A DNA stretch of 64,000 nucleotides from Clostridiaceae bacterium BRH_c20a (GTDB lineage Bacteria > Bacillota > Peptococcia > Peptococcales > BICA1-8): the NCBI GenBank assembly GCA_000961765.1, contig LADT01000009.1, positions 1 through 64,000 of the forward strand, written 5' to 3'. Below the pieces are notes generated by a model that did not search any database, was not told the origin of the DNA, and saw only the letters and a program-made list of their open reading frames with translations. Numbering within the stretch: the stretch's first letter is position 1; the number at the start of each line of letters is the position of its first letter. A program made the position numbers and the translations under genes. Of the stretch, positions 38,890 through 45,875 are shown one piece after another.

Positions 38890-39861
38890 CTAATTCTTAT
38901 AGAATTTACCTAATGCATAAATAAAAAATGCTATATTTATTATTATTAAATATAAAAATAACTGAATTAATAAAGTCAACAACGGCAACCCGGTACCCAA
39001 CAAATATAGAATAAACCATTCCAACAAAATAACCAGTATAACAATAATGTTGTTAATAAGATACTTTTCTGTAATAAATTTTAACAAATTCCATATGCTG
39101 AAGCCTAAGAGAATTCCGATATATATTTCCCATTTTAGTGCTTGAAAGGCGAATGAACAATAAAATATTATAGACAAGCTGAGTATTAAAATAATCATTT
39201 TATTTATATTTTCATATTGGTCAGAGAGGGTAATAATCCGGTCTAAAGGATTATGGTTTTCATCTATTACATAAATATCAAAACAATCCTTAATTTTTTC
39301 TATAGTAGAGTCAATTTTAGTAGTAAACTGTCCGTCCAAATAAAAATATGTGTACCTGGGCAGGGTATTCAACGAAGTTAAATTTAGAAATACGACATTA
39401 TCCAAAGCAGCGTTATTATCATAAGCCGTAATTCCAATTATTTGAAATTTTCTTTCAAATAGTTCAATAAATTGATCCTTATAATATGGTGAATCAACTA
39501 TATTTTTACCAATAATGGCTGCAGAGGTCTCTCCGGCAAAGTCATCTTCATTAAATAATCTACCCTCAATAAGATTGGGGGCAAATATACTTTCTTTTAA
39601 CAAAACTCCTATAACCTTGCCACCATCTATTTTGCAAATATTACAATATAATACTGTATGATCCATTACTTGATAAAGCTTAAGAATATCCTCTTTATCT
39701 AAGTCCTGCCGAATGATAAATTTCACAGCATTATTACTTCTATAATAATTACTGATTTTTGTTTGTTCTTCTATTATCGTCTGAGCCAGAACATTAAGAA
39801 GAATTAAATTCATAAAAATAAACATCAATACATATAATCCAAAACGGTATAATCTATTCAA
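38890..39861 (-). CDS. Second membrane subunit with MacB-PCD-like domain
   Basis: 323 residues. N-terminal helix (about 5-25), extracytoplasmic domain with the pattern ILEGRLFNEDDFAGE...AAIIGKNIV (as PNLIEGRLFNEDD in this protein), then about four C-terminal helices with many Ile and Leu. It resembles a second FtsX-like half-transporter. TTG start after GGAG. Thirteen bp separate it from the next gene, so they are one operon. Confidence 0.65.
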   Translation of the reverse strand: MNRLYRFGLYVLMFIFMNLILLNVLAQTIIEEQTKISNYYRSNNAVKFIIRQDLDKEDILKLYQVMDHTVLYCNICKIDGGKVIGVLLKESIFAPNLIEGRLFNEDDFAGETSAAIIGKNIVDSPYYKDQFIELFERKFQIIGITAYDNNAALDNVVFLNLTSLNTLPRYTYFYLDGQFTTKIDSTIEKIKDCFDIYVIDENHNPLDRIITLSDQYENINKMIILILSLSIIFYCSFAFQALKWEIYIGILLGFSIWNLLKFITEKYLINNIIVILVILLEWFILYLLGTGLPLLTLLIQLFLYLIIINIAFFIYALGKFYKN

Positions 39862-39896
39862 ATTACTCCATCCAATCTATATCCAAGGAATTGTGG

Positions 39897-39925
39897 CATG
39901 TGCTGGTTTTAATCACCAGCACATG
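39897..39925. promoter_or_regulatory. Perfect 11-bp hairpin between peptide and transporter genes
   Basis: CATGTGCTGGT, 7-nt loop, ACCAGCACATG. It lies between the secreted peptide stop (39957) and the next gene start (39861). No T-run follows, so it may be an mRNA processing/stability element that makes the peptide more abundant than the transporter. Confidence 0.7.
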
Positions 39926-39956
39926 TTGTAAAACACCACCTAAATTTTTTTACAAA

Positions 39957-40376
39957 TTAACTAATGCCGTACCAAACTCTTACTACGGAATGTTTATAAG
40001 TTTCTTCGGTCTCATTCCATATTTTACCGTAACCCCAATTTCTACCAGACTCAACCCCTTCAATGCCATCATTCATGTAATATGTTACTTTTGTGTAATG
40101 ATAAATATCTTCTCCAGATATTTGATCAATTAATCTTGTCCATCCCCAAGCGTACCATAGACCACTGGACGTCTGCGTATCCCCTTTATCCGCATAAACA
40201 TCATAAGTTGCAAGAGGCATGATAGCTGTGCCGTCGGTACTAAATTGCACTTCATGTTCACCATATGGAAGCAATGGTGTTAATATCTTATCAGAAGCCA
40301 TAACCGGCATTGCTGTAACCATAATTAACAAAGTAACCAAAGAAATAATAATAGGATACTTATTTGTTTTCATCAT
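39957..40376 (-). CDS. Secreted bacteriocin-like peptide precursor (lactococcin-972-like?)
   Basis: 139 residues with a clear signal peptide (about 1-27, ending PVMA). The mature ~112 residues are rich in Trp, Tyr and Gly and contain no Cys. The C-terminal part SSGLWYAWGW...YHYTKVTYY...GYGKIW...HSVVRVWYG follows the H-x-x-x-V ... aromatic-end pattern of lactococcin 972 and its relatives, which are also encoded beside an ABC ATPase and a large membrane protein. This assignment is an inference. ATG start after AAGGAG. First large gene of the operon behind the 21-bp repeats. Confidence 0.5.
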   Translation of the reverse strand: MMKTNKYPIIISLVTLLIMVTAMPVMASDKILTPLLPYGEHEVQFSTDGTAIMPLATYDVYADKGDTQTSSGLWYAWGWTRLIDQISGEDIYHYTKVTYYMNDGIEGVESGRNWGYGKIWNETEETYKHSVVRVWYGIS

Positions 40377-40418
40377 AATAATTCATTCTCCTTCCATAAA
40401 CGAATAAATTGATTTAAA

Positions 40419-40502
40419 TTAGTCATTCCAAATCTCATGCCTTGCTCGGCATTTTTGGATGGGGAATAAAGCTTCTTTATCGGGGGCCCTTATCCTTAGC
40501 AT
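40419..40502 (-). CDS. Micro-ORF (27 residues) in the peptide operon leader
   Basis: ATG at 40502 preceded by a near-ideal AAAGGAGGTGG site, encoding 27 residues, basic and with one Cys, ending just 42 bp before the secreted peptide. The same leader, ribosome site and first codons occur at 44540-44566, but there the frame stops after 8 residues. It may be a leader peptide or a small product. Low confidence as a protein, high for the ribosome site. Confidence 0.4.
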   Translation of the reverse strand: MLRIRAPDKEALFPIQKCRARHEIWND

Positions 40503-40582
40503 TTTTCCCACCTCCTTTCAAAAATGTCTAATTTCAAGTTGCACTTACCAATTTCTTGCACAATAGCCCCCTTTCCTTTCCG

Positions 40583-40636
40583 GCTTGTCCCAATCCTCGC
40601 TTTCCTTGTCTGAGACTTCGTTTTGCTTGTCTGAAA
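40583..40636 (-). promoter_or_regulatory. Triple 21-bp-period direct repeat (locus 2), probable LytTR regulator site
   Basis: Plus-strand words GCTTGTCCCAAT (40583), CCTTGTCTGAGA (40604) and GCTTGTCTGAAA (40625) are exactly 21 bp apart. They lie between the agrA terminator and the secreted-peptide operon. LytTR regulators bind 9-bp repeats spaced by 12-13 bp, that is a 21-22 bp period. Confidence 0.75.
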
Positions 40637-40644
40637 TTGCATCC

Positions 40645-40676
40645 TATAAAAATAAAATCCGGGGCGACACCCCGGA
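40645..40676 (-). terminator. Intrinsic terminator of the agr operon
   Basis: TCCGGGG CGACA CCCCGGA, followed on the minus strand by TTTTATTTTT. It lies 16 bp after the LytTR regulator stop. Confidence 0.92.
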
Positions 40677-40691
40677 TAACTATAAATAACT

Positions 40692-41447
40692 TCATATATT
40701 GAGTTTTTCTTGTAATACTTTGAATTTTTCTTCCGTCATATATGCTACTTCTTTAAACTTATCTGTGAATATTACCAGGTAGTTCCCTCTAGACCAAGGC
40801 TGAATTTCTTGAAGCATATCCAAATTTATAATATAGCTTCGGTGACACCGGAAAAAATTTTTGCTTGTCAATCTTTTCTCTAGTATGTCTAGAGATTCGT
40901 TTGTTGACATTTTTTCTTCATTCATTGTATGAATTACGGTTTTGCGTTTTTCTCTGGAGATAAATACAATTTTTTCTTTTTCCAGAAAAACCACAATACC
41001 TTCAATTTTAATTCCGACCTTTTTTGAAATGTCACCGGAGAATGCTATACTATTTTGCCTGGAAACAGCTCTTTCTCTTACCGCTATCAGCTCACGAATT
41101 TTTTCAATGTTTTGTTCTATTCGCTCTAATTTATACGGCTTAATAAGATAATCAAAGGCATACATCTCAAAAGCTTCTGGCATGTATTCACTATATCCTG
41201 TTGCATAGATAAGAAAAACATCTGGCTGAATGTCTAGAATTTCTTTAGCTGCTTGTATTCCGTCTTTTTCAGGAAGATCAATATCCATAAAGATTACATC
41301 GGGTTCTAATTCAACAGTTAAATTTATAGCATCATTGCCGTTTTTCGCTTCTCCAACTATTTGCACACCCGAAATACTATTTATGGTTTTTTTTAGAATC
41401 AAACTCATATTAGGATCGTCTTCTACGACCAGTACTTTTAACTTCAT
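40692..41447 (-). CDS. LytTR-family response regulator (AgrA-like)
   Basis: 251 residues. An N-terminal receiver domain (VLVVEDDPN at 5-13, phospho-Asp in VIFMDIDLPEKDG near 56, Lys in LIKPY) and a C-terminal LytTR DNA-binding domain (FFRCHRSYIINLDMLQEIQPW). Regulators of this group control agr/bacteriocin regulons from paired direct repeats. It ends the operon with sensor, AgrB and AgrD, and is followed by a strong terminator. ATG after AGAGG. Confidence 0.92.
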   Translation of the reverse strand: MKLKVLVVEDDPNMSLILKKTINSISGVQIVGEAKNGNDAINLTVELEPDVIFMDIDLPEKDGIQAAKEILDIQPDVFLIYATGYSEYMPEAFEMYAFDYLIKPYKLERIEQNIEKIRELIAVRERAVSRQNSIAFSGDISKKVGIKIEGIVVFLEKEKIVFISREKRKTVIHTMNEEKMSTNESLDILEKRLTSKNFFRCHRSYIINLDMLQEIQPWSRGNYLVIFTDKFKEVAYMTEEKFKVLQEKLNI

Positions 41448-41460
41448 GAAAAACCTCTTT

Positions 41461-41592
41461 CTAACCCTGCAGTTTTCTAGGGACTCTAGGTTGATGCCAG
41501 AGACCTAAACTAGTTGGCACAACTGCGATTTGAGCTACAAACGTAACCACAGCAGCAAGTCCTAATAATAGCTTATGACTAATCTTAAACAT
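41461..41592 (-). CDS. agrD: AgrD-like autoinducer peptide precursor (Ser-type)
   Basis: 43 residues, too short for usual ORF calling. An amphipathic/hydrophobic N-terminus (about 1-27) is followed by TSLGLWHQPRVPRKL, which aligns with the cyclic lactone autoinducer pattern ...xxCxxxxYQPKxPKxL; the ring-forming position is Ser28 here. A Ser-type ring would be a lactone rather than a thiolactone. The start codon is 4 nt from the agrB stop, and the GGGGGTGA ribosome site is inside the agrB end. Followed by the LytTR regulator. Confidence 0.88.
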   Translation of the reverse strand: MFKISHKLLLGLAAVVTFVAQIAVVPTSLGLWHQPRVPRKLQG

Positions 41593-41596
41593 ATTT

Positions 41597-42253
41597 TCAC
41601 CCCCTTTTAAGAATAGTTTTATCTAGGTATAAATCAATAGCTGTAACTGTTCTAGATACTACAGGTAAAAGACCCAAAGCTTGAACCAGTATACCAAATA
41701 GTACAGCTATTATATAAGACCGAATAACTTCTATAACCTCTATAGGAACTATCATCAGATTTATAGCCATGACGATAAAAGAAATGGTTAACCATATTAA
41801 TGAAAGCTTTTTCATTTCCTTTTTTTTCTTTTTAGAAAGTGGTTTATTCTCCGAATCCACCGGTGCATATTTAAGGGTTATGTAGAAACTTATGAGAAAC
41901 ACAGCACCTGCCAACAAATAAAAAATGAATAAAGGAAATGCAATATTGCCAAATTCCTGAGAAATTTTGCCTAGGGATAAGATTAGAACTAAACTGAAAA
42001 CAAAACAGCGTCCGTATGTATTAAAATGGATTCCTCCAGATAAGGAGCGGTAGCTAACAGAGAAAAACGTAATTAGCAAAACATAAGGAAAAATTCCTAA
42101 AACAAGGGAGAGTAAAACCAAGACGGTTATTTTAATAACCTCTCCGATTAGTACTTCGAACCCATACCGTAATACATCCGCTTCCTCTTCATCATAATTT
42201 AGTCTTTCAGCCAGATGATTTGCCAGTGTTAGAGATAATTTGTTTATTCCCAT
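41597..42253 (-). CDS. agrB: AgrB-like autoinducer peptide processing protease
   Basis: 218 residues, four to six membrane helices. Catalytic pair H76 (LSGGIHF) and C83 (YGRCF), the same 7-residue spacing as H77/C84 of Staphylococcus aureus AgrB. The conserved PVDSENKPLSKKKKKE segment is present. It cuts and cyclises AgrD. ATG start close to the kinase stop; the gene is followed after 4 bp by agrD. Confidence 0.93.
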   Translation of the reverse strand: MGINKLSLTLANHLAERLNYDEEEADVLRYGFEVLIGEVIKITVLVLLSLVLGIFPYVLLITFFSVSYRSLSGGIHFNTYGRCFVFSLVLILSLGKISQEFGNIAFPLFIFYLLAGAVFLISFYITLKYAPVDSENKPLSKKKKKEMKKLSLIWLTISFIVMAINLMIVPIEVIEVIRSYIIAVLFGILVQALGLLPVVSRTVTAIDLYLDKTILKRG

Positions 42254-42263
42254 GGTCCCTCCA

Positions 42264-43115
42264 TTAAACCATTTTTATAAATGCTTGAAAATTGGTGGCC
42301 CGCTCATTACTGGTAATATTAAGAGTTCCACCGTACTTCTCGACAATTTGTTTAACAATATAGAGTCCCATCCCTAGATGCTCTTTTTTAGTGGAAAAAC
42401 CGGGATCAAAAATTTTATTGATGGCTGATTGGCTTATGGGTAAACCATTATTAATTACAGATAATATGTATTCCTCTCCCCTTTGAGAAATAATTAGTTT
42501 GACCTTGGGGTTTTTTATGGAACACTCGGTAACTGCTTCCAATGCATTGTCCAAAAGATTTCCTAATAGTTCGTTTAGTTCCGAGGTTTTTACAGGGATT
42601 TTTTTCAGACTGGCTGTATTAGTAACCTCAAATTGCACATTATGGGATTCCATTTGGGCAGCTTTTACATGCAATAGAGCACTTACTCCCGGATTATCTA
42701 CACTAATAATGGCATTGGTTACTGCTACTTCTTCCAAAATTCCTTGCAGATAATCCTTAACTTCTACATATGCTTCTACACATAAAAAGCCGTATACGGT
42801 TTGCAGATGATGGTTAAATTCATGCCGCTGTCTGCGCATCGTTTGCATTAAAGCCTCTAAATGCTTTAGGCTCTCTAATCTAGCCCGGTTTTCGGCCTCC
42901 TCCTGGATATTAACGGAAATTCGAATAAACATTATTACACTAGTTACTGCCAACAAAAAAAGAACTGCGTTCATAGGGAAAATTAAAATTGTCAAATTAC
43001 CTGTAGTAAATGCATTAGTTCCAGCTATATATACGCTTAAATTTAAAAGAGCCAGGATTAATAGCTCAAACACAACAATGATTATTATGGGAATGATATT
43101 GTTTAATCTATCCAT
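42264..43115 (-). CDS. Sensor histidine kinase of GHKL/SpoOB type (AgrC-like)
   Basis: 283 residues. Only two N-terminal membrane helices (about 8-29 and 42-64), fewer than the five to seven of a full AgrC. The phospho-acceptor H lies in RRQRHEFNHHLQ, followed by a GHKL ATPase domain with NLLDNALEA, and GMGLYIVKQIVEKYGG. The upstream six-helix protein overlaps it by 13 bp and could supply the missing receptor part. Partner of the LytTR regulator at 40692. Confidence 0.9.
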   Translation of the reverse strand: MDRLNNIIPIIIIVVFELLILALLNLSVYIAGTNAFTTGNLTILIFPMNAVLFLLAVTSVIMFIRISVNIQEEAENRARLESLKHLEALMQTMRRQRHEFNHHLQTVYGFLCVEAYVEVKDYLQGILEEVAVTNAIISVDNPGVSALLHVKAAQMESHNVQFEVTNTASLKKIPVKTSELNELLGNLLDNALEAVTECSIKNPKVKLIISQRGEEYILSVINNGLPISQSAINKIFDPGFSTKKEHLGMGLYIVKQIVEKYGGTLNITSNERATNFQAFIKMV

Positions 43116-43609
43116 TCAAATCTTCCTTTACAACGATTAGAGTAATAGCTTCCTAAATCTATAATTTTTAAGTCATAAAAATACAGAAGCAAAACGATAA
43201 AGAAAACTATCAGTCCTTGAGGTAAAAAAAATAATATTTGTAAGGAAGGGGTAGCCAGTACCTGCTCTAATGGAATTCCCGTTAAGTGTAATAATAGTGG
43301 CCCTAAAGTAGCATCAATAACCATATAAAAGGAAGCACTGACCAGTATGCAAGTTAAGGCAATAAGATAAGGAACTCTAATTATTAACCAGATCACCAAA
43401 GCAAATATGGGTATTTGTAACATGGTATGAATACCAAAGGCCAGCGGCAATAAACGAATACAATAGGAAACCATAGCTTGGAGTGCCCCAATCAATACAA
43501 GCCTTCGGAAACTCAACTTTATCCCAAATAGTTGCAAACCCACTGCTGTCAGGAGTATTTCCTCCGGTAATGAAATTAGTAGTACTGTGATCAATGGCAT
43601 TGTATCCAT
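43103..43609 (-). CDS. Polytopic membrane protein, candidate receptor half of a split AgrC
   Basis: 168 residues with five to six membrane helices and short loops, no soluble domain. I recognise no named family. The gene overlaps the kinase gene by 13 bp, the kinase lacks most AgrC membrane helices, and the sum of the two gives an AgrC-like topology; thus I infer that it senses the peptide. ATG at 43609 with GGAGGGG 8 nt upstream. First gene of the agr operon. Confidence 0.65.
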   Translation of the reverse strand: MDTMPLITVLLISLPEEILLTAVGLQLFGIKLSFRRLVLIGALQAMVSYCIRLLPLAFGIHTMLQIPIFALVIWLIIRVPYLIALTCILVSASFYMVIDATLGPLLLHLTGIPLEQVLATPSLQILFFLPQGLIVFFIVLLLYFYDLKIIDLGSYYSNRCKGRFEWID

Positions 43610-43662
43610 TTTAAATTCCCCTCCCCACAATAATTATCTAAATTTCTTAATTATCCTACTTG

Positions 43663-43716
43663 CCTTGTCTGAAACCTCGTTTTCCTTGTCCGAATCCTCG
43701 TTTTCCTTGTCTGAAA
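43663..43716 (-). promoter_or_regulatory. Triple 21-bp-period direct repeat (locus 1) before the agr operon
   Basis: Plus-strand CCTTGTCTGAAA (43663), CCTTGTCCGAAT (43684), CCTTGTCTGAAA (43705), exactly 21 bp apart, with CCTCGTTTT between them also repeated. They lie between the riboswitch terminator and the first agr gene; self-activation is likely. Confidence 0.78.
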
Positions 43717-43729
43717 TTGCAGTAACAAT

Positions 43730-43772
43730 GCAAAATAAAAAATCTGCCCCACCATTAACCGATGGAACAGAT
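43730..43772 (-). terminator. Terminator of the riboswitch expression platform
   Basis: On the minus strand ATCTGTTCCATC ... GGTGGGGCAGAT followed by TTTTTATTTT. It starts about 15 nt after the aptamer, so an aptamer-terminator switch is probable. Confidence 0.8.
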
Positions 43773-43784
43773 AAAAAATATCTT

Positions 43785-43880
43785 CCTTCGGCAGCCCGGC
43801 GGTCATGGTAGAAATCATCTACTTTAGATCCGTAGCTTTGTGTCCCTGACTTTCATCAGGTTTACCAGTAACAAGAAAAT
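43785..43880 (-). ncRNA. GEMM (cyclic-di-GMP-I type) riboswitch aptamer
   Basis: Minus strand: GGTAAACC, then CCTGAT-GAAA-GTCAGG (stem with GAAA tetraloop), GGGACACAAAGC, CTACGGATCTAAA, a variable stem near GTAGATGATTTCTAC, and CATGACCGCCGGGCTGCC. This is the order of the GEMM-I consensus (GGGCAAACC ... GAAA ... GGGACGCAAAGC ... CGG-CUAA ... GGGUUACC). Whether it prefers c-di-GMP or cyclic GMP-AMP cannot be read here. The 3' terminator suggests transcription control of the agr operon. Confidence 0.85.
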
Positions 43881-43929
43881 AAATTTTCCCCACTTCTTTA
43901 AATAAAGATTTAATTGTTTATTTTTGTTA

Positions 43930-43938
43930 ATTATAACA
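43930..43938 (-). promoter_or_regulatory. Extended -10 promoter of the riboswitch transcript
   Basis: On the minus strand TGTTATAAT (TG-n-TATAAT), about 50 nt upstream of the aptamer. The -35 region is weak, as is usual with an extended -10. Confidence 0.55.
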
Positions 43939-43974
43939 TCAACCGGGCATTTAGTTTGTCGTTTCTTGTAAAAA

Positions 43975-44006
43975 TATATAAAAAAATACAGGAAATCTCA
44001 TTCCTG
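43975..44006 (-). terminator. Intrinsic terminator after the 66-residue membrane protein
   Basis: CAGGAA TGAGAT TTCCTG followed by TATTTTTTTATAT on the minus strand. Confidence 0.75.
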
Positions 44007-44084
44007 CAAAAGACAAATTAGATATAATTTTTAACGGAAAATTTGGGCACATAAAAGCTCAACTAAGCGGATACTAGCAACTGT

Positions 44085-44285
44085 TTATTTTTTCTTACTT
44101 AGAATATATCTTTTATATAATAAATAAATCAAAAAACTTAATGGAAAAAAGAAAACTAATGTAAATACAAACCAAAAAATAGCTTGAATATGCTTAACAT
44201 TTTTTCTTCTGATATCAAAAAAAACCCAGAATGCACAACTTAACGAAGTAAGGATTAAAATAGATTCCAATATACCAATGTCCAA
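44085..44285 (-). CDS. Small PLDc_N-like membrane protein
   Basis: 66 residues, two membrane helices (about 5-22 and 35-58) ending FFFPLSFLIYLLYKRYILSKKK. The second helix with its aromatic/Pro pattern and basic end resembles the PLDc_N module, which occurs as a stand-alone in some bacteriocin immunity proteins. TTG start after AAGGGGGAGG. Downstream of the third 21-bp repeat set and its micro-ORF; an immunity role is a guess. Confidence 0.55.
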   Translation of the reverse strand: MDIGILESILILTSLSCAFWVFFDIRRKNVKHIQAIFWFVFTLVFFFPLSFLIYLLYKRYILSKKK

Positions 44286-44539
44286 TTTTCCTCCCCCTTG
44301 AGTTAATTTGTTTTCTTAGCGTATAAATATATTATGAATAAATCCAAAATATATTTACTTTATATACTATTCTATAATAGATTGGTATAATTTTTATTTT
44401 CTCCTGTGTTCCTGATAAAAATTTTAAAATTTATCGTAAAAACCTAAACTATATTATGATACCTTTCTTAGTAAAAAAATTTCATTATATAAAAGATCAT
44501 CATTTAAAACTAATGCCTTTTAGATTAGAATAAAGCTTT

Positions 44540-44566
44540 TTATTCTGTATCCATAATTCTTTGCAT
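44540..44566 (-). other. Duplicate leader with 8-codon micro-ORF
   Basis: AAAGGAGGTGG followed by ATG and eight codons (MQRIMDTE) and a stop. The stretch 44530-44640 aligns with 40470-40575 (TTGCAAGAAATTGGTAA, the ribosome site, AAGCTTTATTC), where the frame is 27 codons long. It looks like a decayed copy. No other gene is seen in 44286-44539. Confidence 0.5.
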
Positions 44567-44648
44567 TTCTCCACCTCCTTTCCAAATATCATTTAATTGC
44601 GAAATCATATTTACCAATTTCTTGCAAACTAGGCCTCTTTCCTTTCCA

Positions 44649-44702
44649 GCTTGTCCCAATCCTCTTTTTGCTTGTCTGAAACTTCGTTTTCCTTGTCTGA
44701 AT
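44649..44702 (-). promoter_or_regulatory. Triple 21-bp-period direct repeat (locus 3)
   Basis: Plus-strand GCTTGTCCCAAT (44649), GCTTGTCTGAAA (44670), CCTTGTCTGAAT (44691), exactly 21 bp apart; same order as locus 2, directly after the holA terminator. It is followed by the duplicated leader. Confidence 0.75.
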
Positions 44703-44708
44703 TTGCGC

Positions 44709-44743
44709 AAAAAAAATCGAGCCAAATAATTAGCCCGATTTTC
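44709..44743 (-). terminator. Intrinsic terminator after holA
   Basis: AAATCGGGC TAATTATTT GGCTCGATTT stem followed by eight T residues on the minus strand. Confidence 0.88.
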
Positions 44744-44776
44744 AATCCACTAGTCACCAGTAACCAGTCACTTTAT

Positions 44777-45796
44777 TTACTTATAGCACAGCCCAATAAC
44801 CAAATTCTCCATTAACTCCGAAGGGTCCCCACCGCTGGATTTCAAAAGGACTTCCGTTTCTAAGAGCTTCTCCAGCGCTTTTACCAGTTGTTCCACCGGA
44901 AAATTCCTGCCTTGACTTAATACCTTATTGAGTACAAAGGGCTGGATTGAGAGCTTTTCTCGGATTTGCTTTTCCGAAAAACCCTGACTAATCATATCCT
45001 TAGCTGCTAAAATTAAACGATACTGGCGGACTAAAAGCCCTAAGAGTTTCATAGGTGCTTCACCCATAACCAAGCTCATCTGCAATAGCTCTAAGGCTTT
45101 TCCTCCTTTTCTTTCCGCAATACTGTCAATTAAATTAAAAACATTTATTTCCGAATTCCTAGTTACTATTTCTTGAACCATAGGCAGGGTAATAACAGGG
45201 GAATCTTGACAGTACAAAGACAGCTTTTCCAGTTCGTTTTGCATTGTTTCTAAGCCTTCACCGGCTAATAATGCTATGTAATTAAATGCTGCACGCTCTA
45301 TTGTTTTCCCTTTATCTTTAAGAAAAGCCTCAACCCAACGTTCCAGATTTTCTCCCGTCAAGCCTGCAAATTCTACAGTCTGCCCCTTTTCTTCCACAGC
45401 TTTAAAAATTTTCTTTCTTTTATCTGCTTTACCTATTATACGAAAAACCAAACAACAGGCGGTATTAGCGTTAGCTAGATACTGTAGTAATGGACCTTCA
45501 TCAAATTTATTTTCAGAGTTCTTAGTAGTAGCAGTAAAATACACTGCATTATCTACAACCACTACCCTTTTTTCAGCCATAACCGGCATGGTATTAGCCA
45601 AGTCAACTATTCGATGGATACTTACCTTTTCTCCATCTATTTTATCAAAGTTAAAAGCCTCCAGTTCCGGAGGTAAAAGTTTGGCTTTTAATTTACCCAA
45701 ATAGCTATCCATCAGTAACTTTTCCGTACCATAAAAAAGATAAACAGGAGCTAAAACGCCCCTATTTATGCTCTTCAATAATGCTATATGCTCCAT
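44777..45796 (-). CDS. holA: DNA polymerase III subunit delta
   Basis: 339 residues. Clamp-loader delta subunit that opens the beta clamp. The N-terminal domain includes PVYLFYGTEKLLMDSY and the AAA+-like fold with RVVVVDNAVYF. The C-terminal domain contains the collar helices. ATG start with AGGAGG. The family normally neighbours comEC and rpsT; here comEC is nearby, rpsT is 10 kb away. Confidence 0.93.
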   Translation of the reverse strand: MEHIALLKSINRGVLAPVYLFYGTEKLLMDSYLGKLKAKLLPPELEAFNFDKIDGEKVSIHRIVDLANTMPVMAEKRVVVVDNAVYFTATTKNSENKFDEGPLLQYLANANTACCLVFRIIGKADKRKKIFKAVEEKGQTVEFAGLTGENLERWVEAFLKDKGKTIERAAFNYIALLAGEGLETMQNELEKLSLYCQDSPVITLPMVQEIVTRNSEINVFNLIDSIAERKGGKALELLQMSLVMGEAPMKLLGLLVRQYRLILAAKDMISQGFSEKQIREKLSIQPFVLNKVLSQGRNFPVEQLVKALEKLLETEVLLKSSGGDPSELMENLVIGLCYK

Positions 45797-45875
45797 ATAA
45801 ATCCTCCTAAAAAACGGCCTTGCAGTTTTTTTAGTTTATTGACTATGGACTATCGACAATAGTCTTTGAAATAAA

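Noticed and set aside
44540-44725. 61-residue frame running through the locus-3 21-bp repeats
   Set aside because: It has no ribosome site and merely translates the repeats. Because 21 is a multiple of three, several frames stay open; loci 1 and 2 do not keep the same frame or start.
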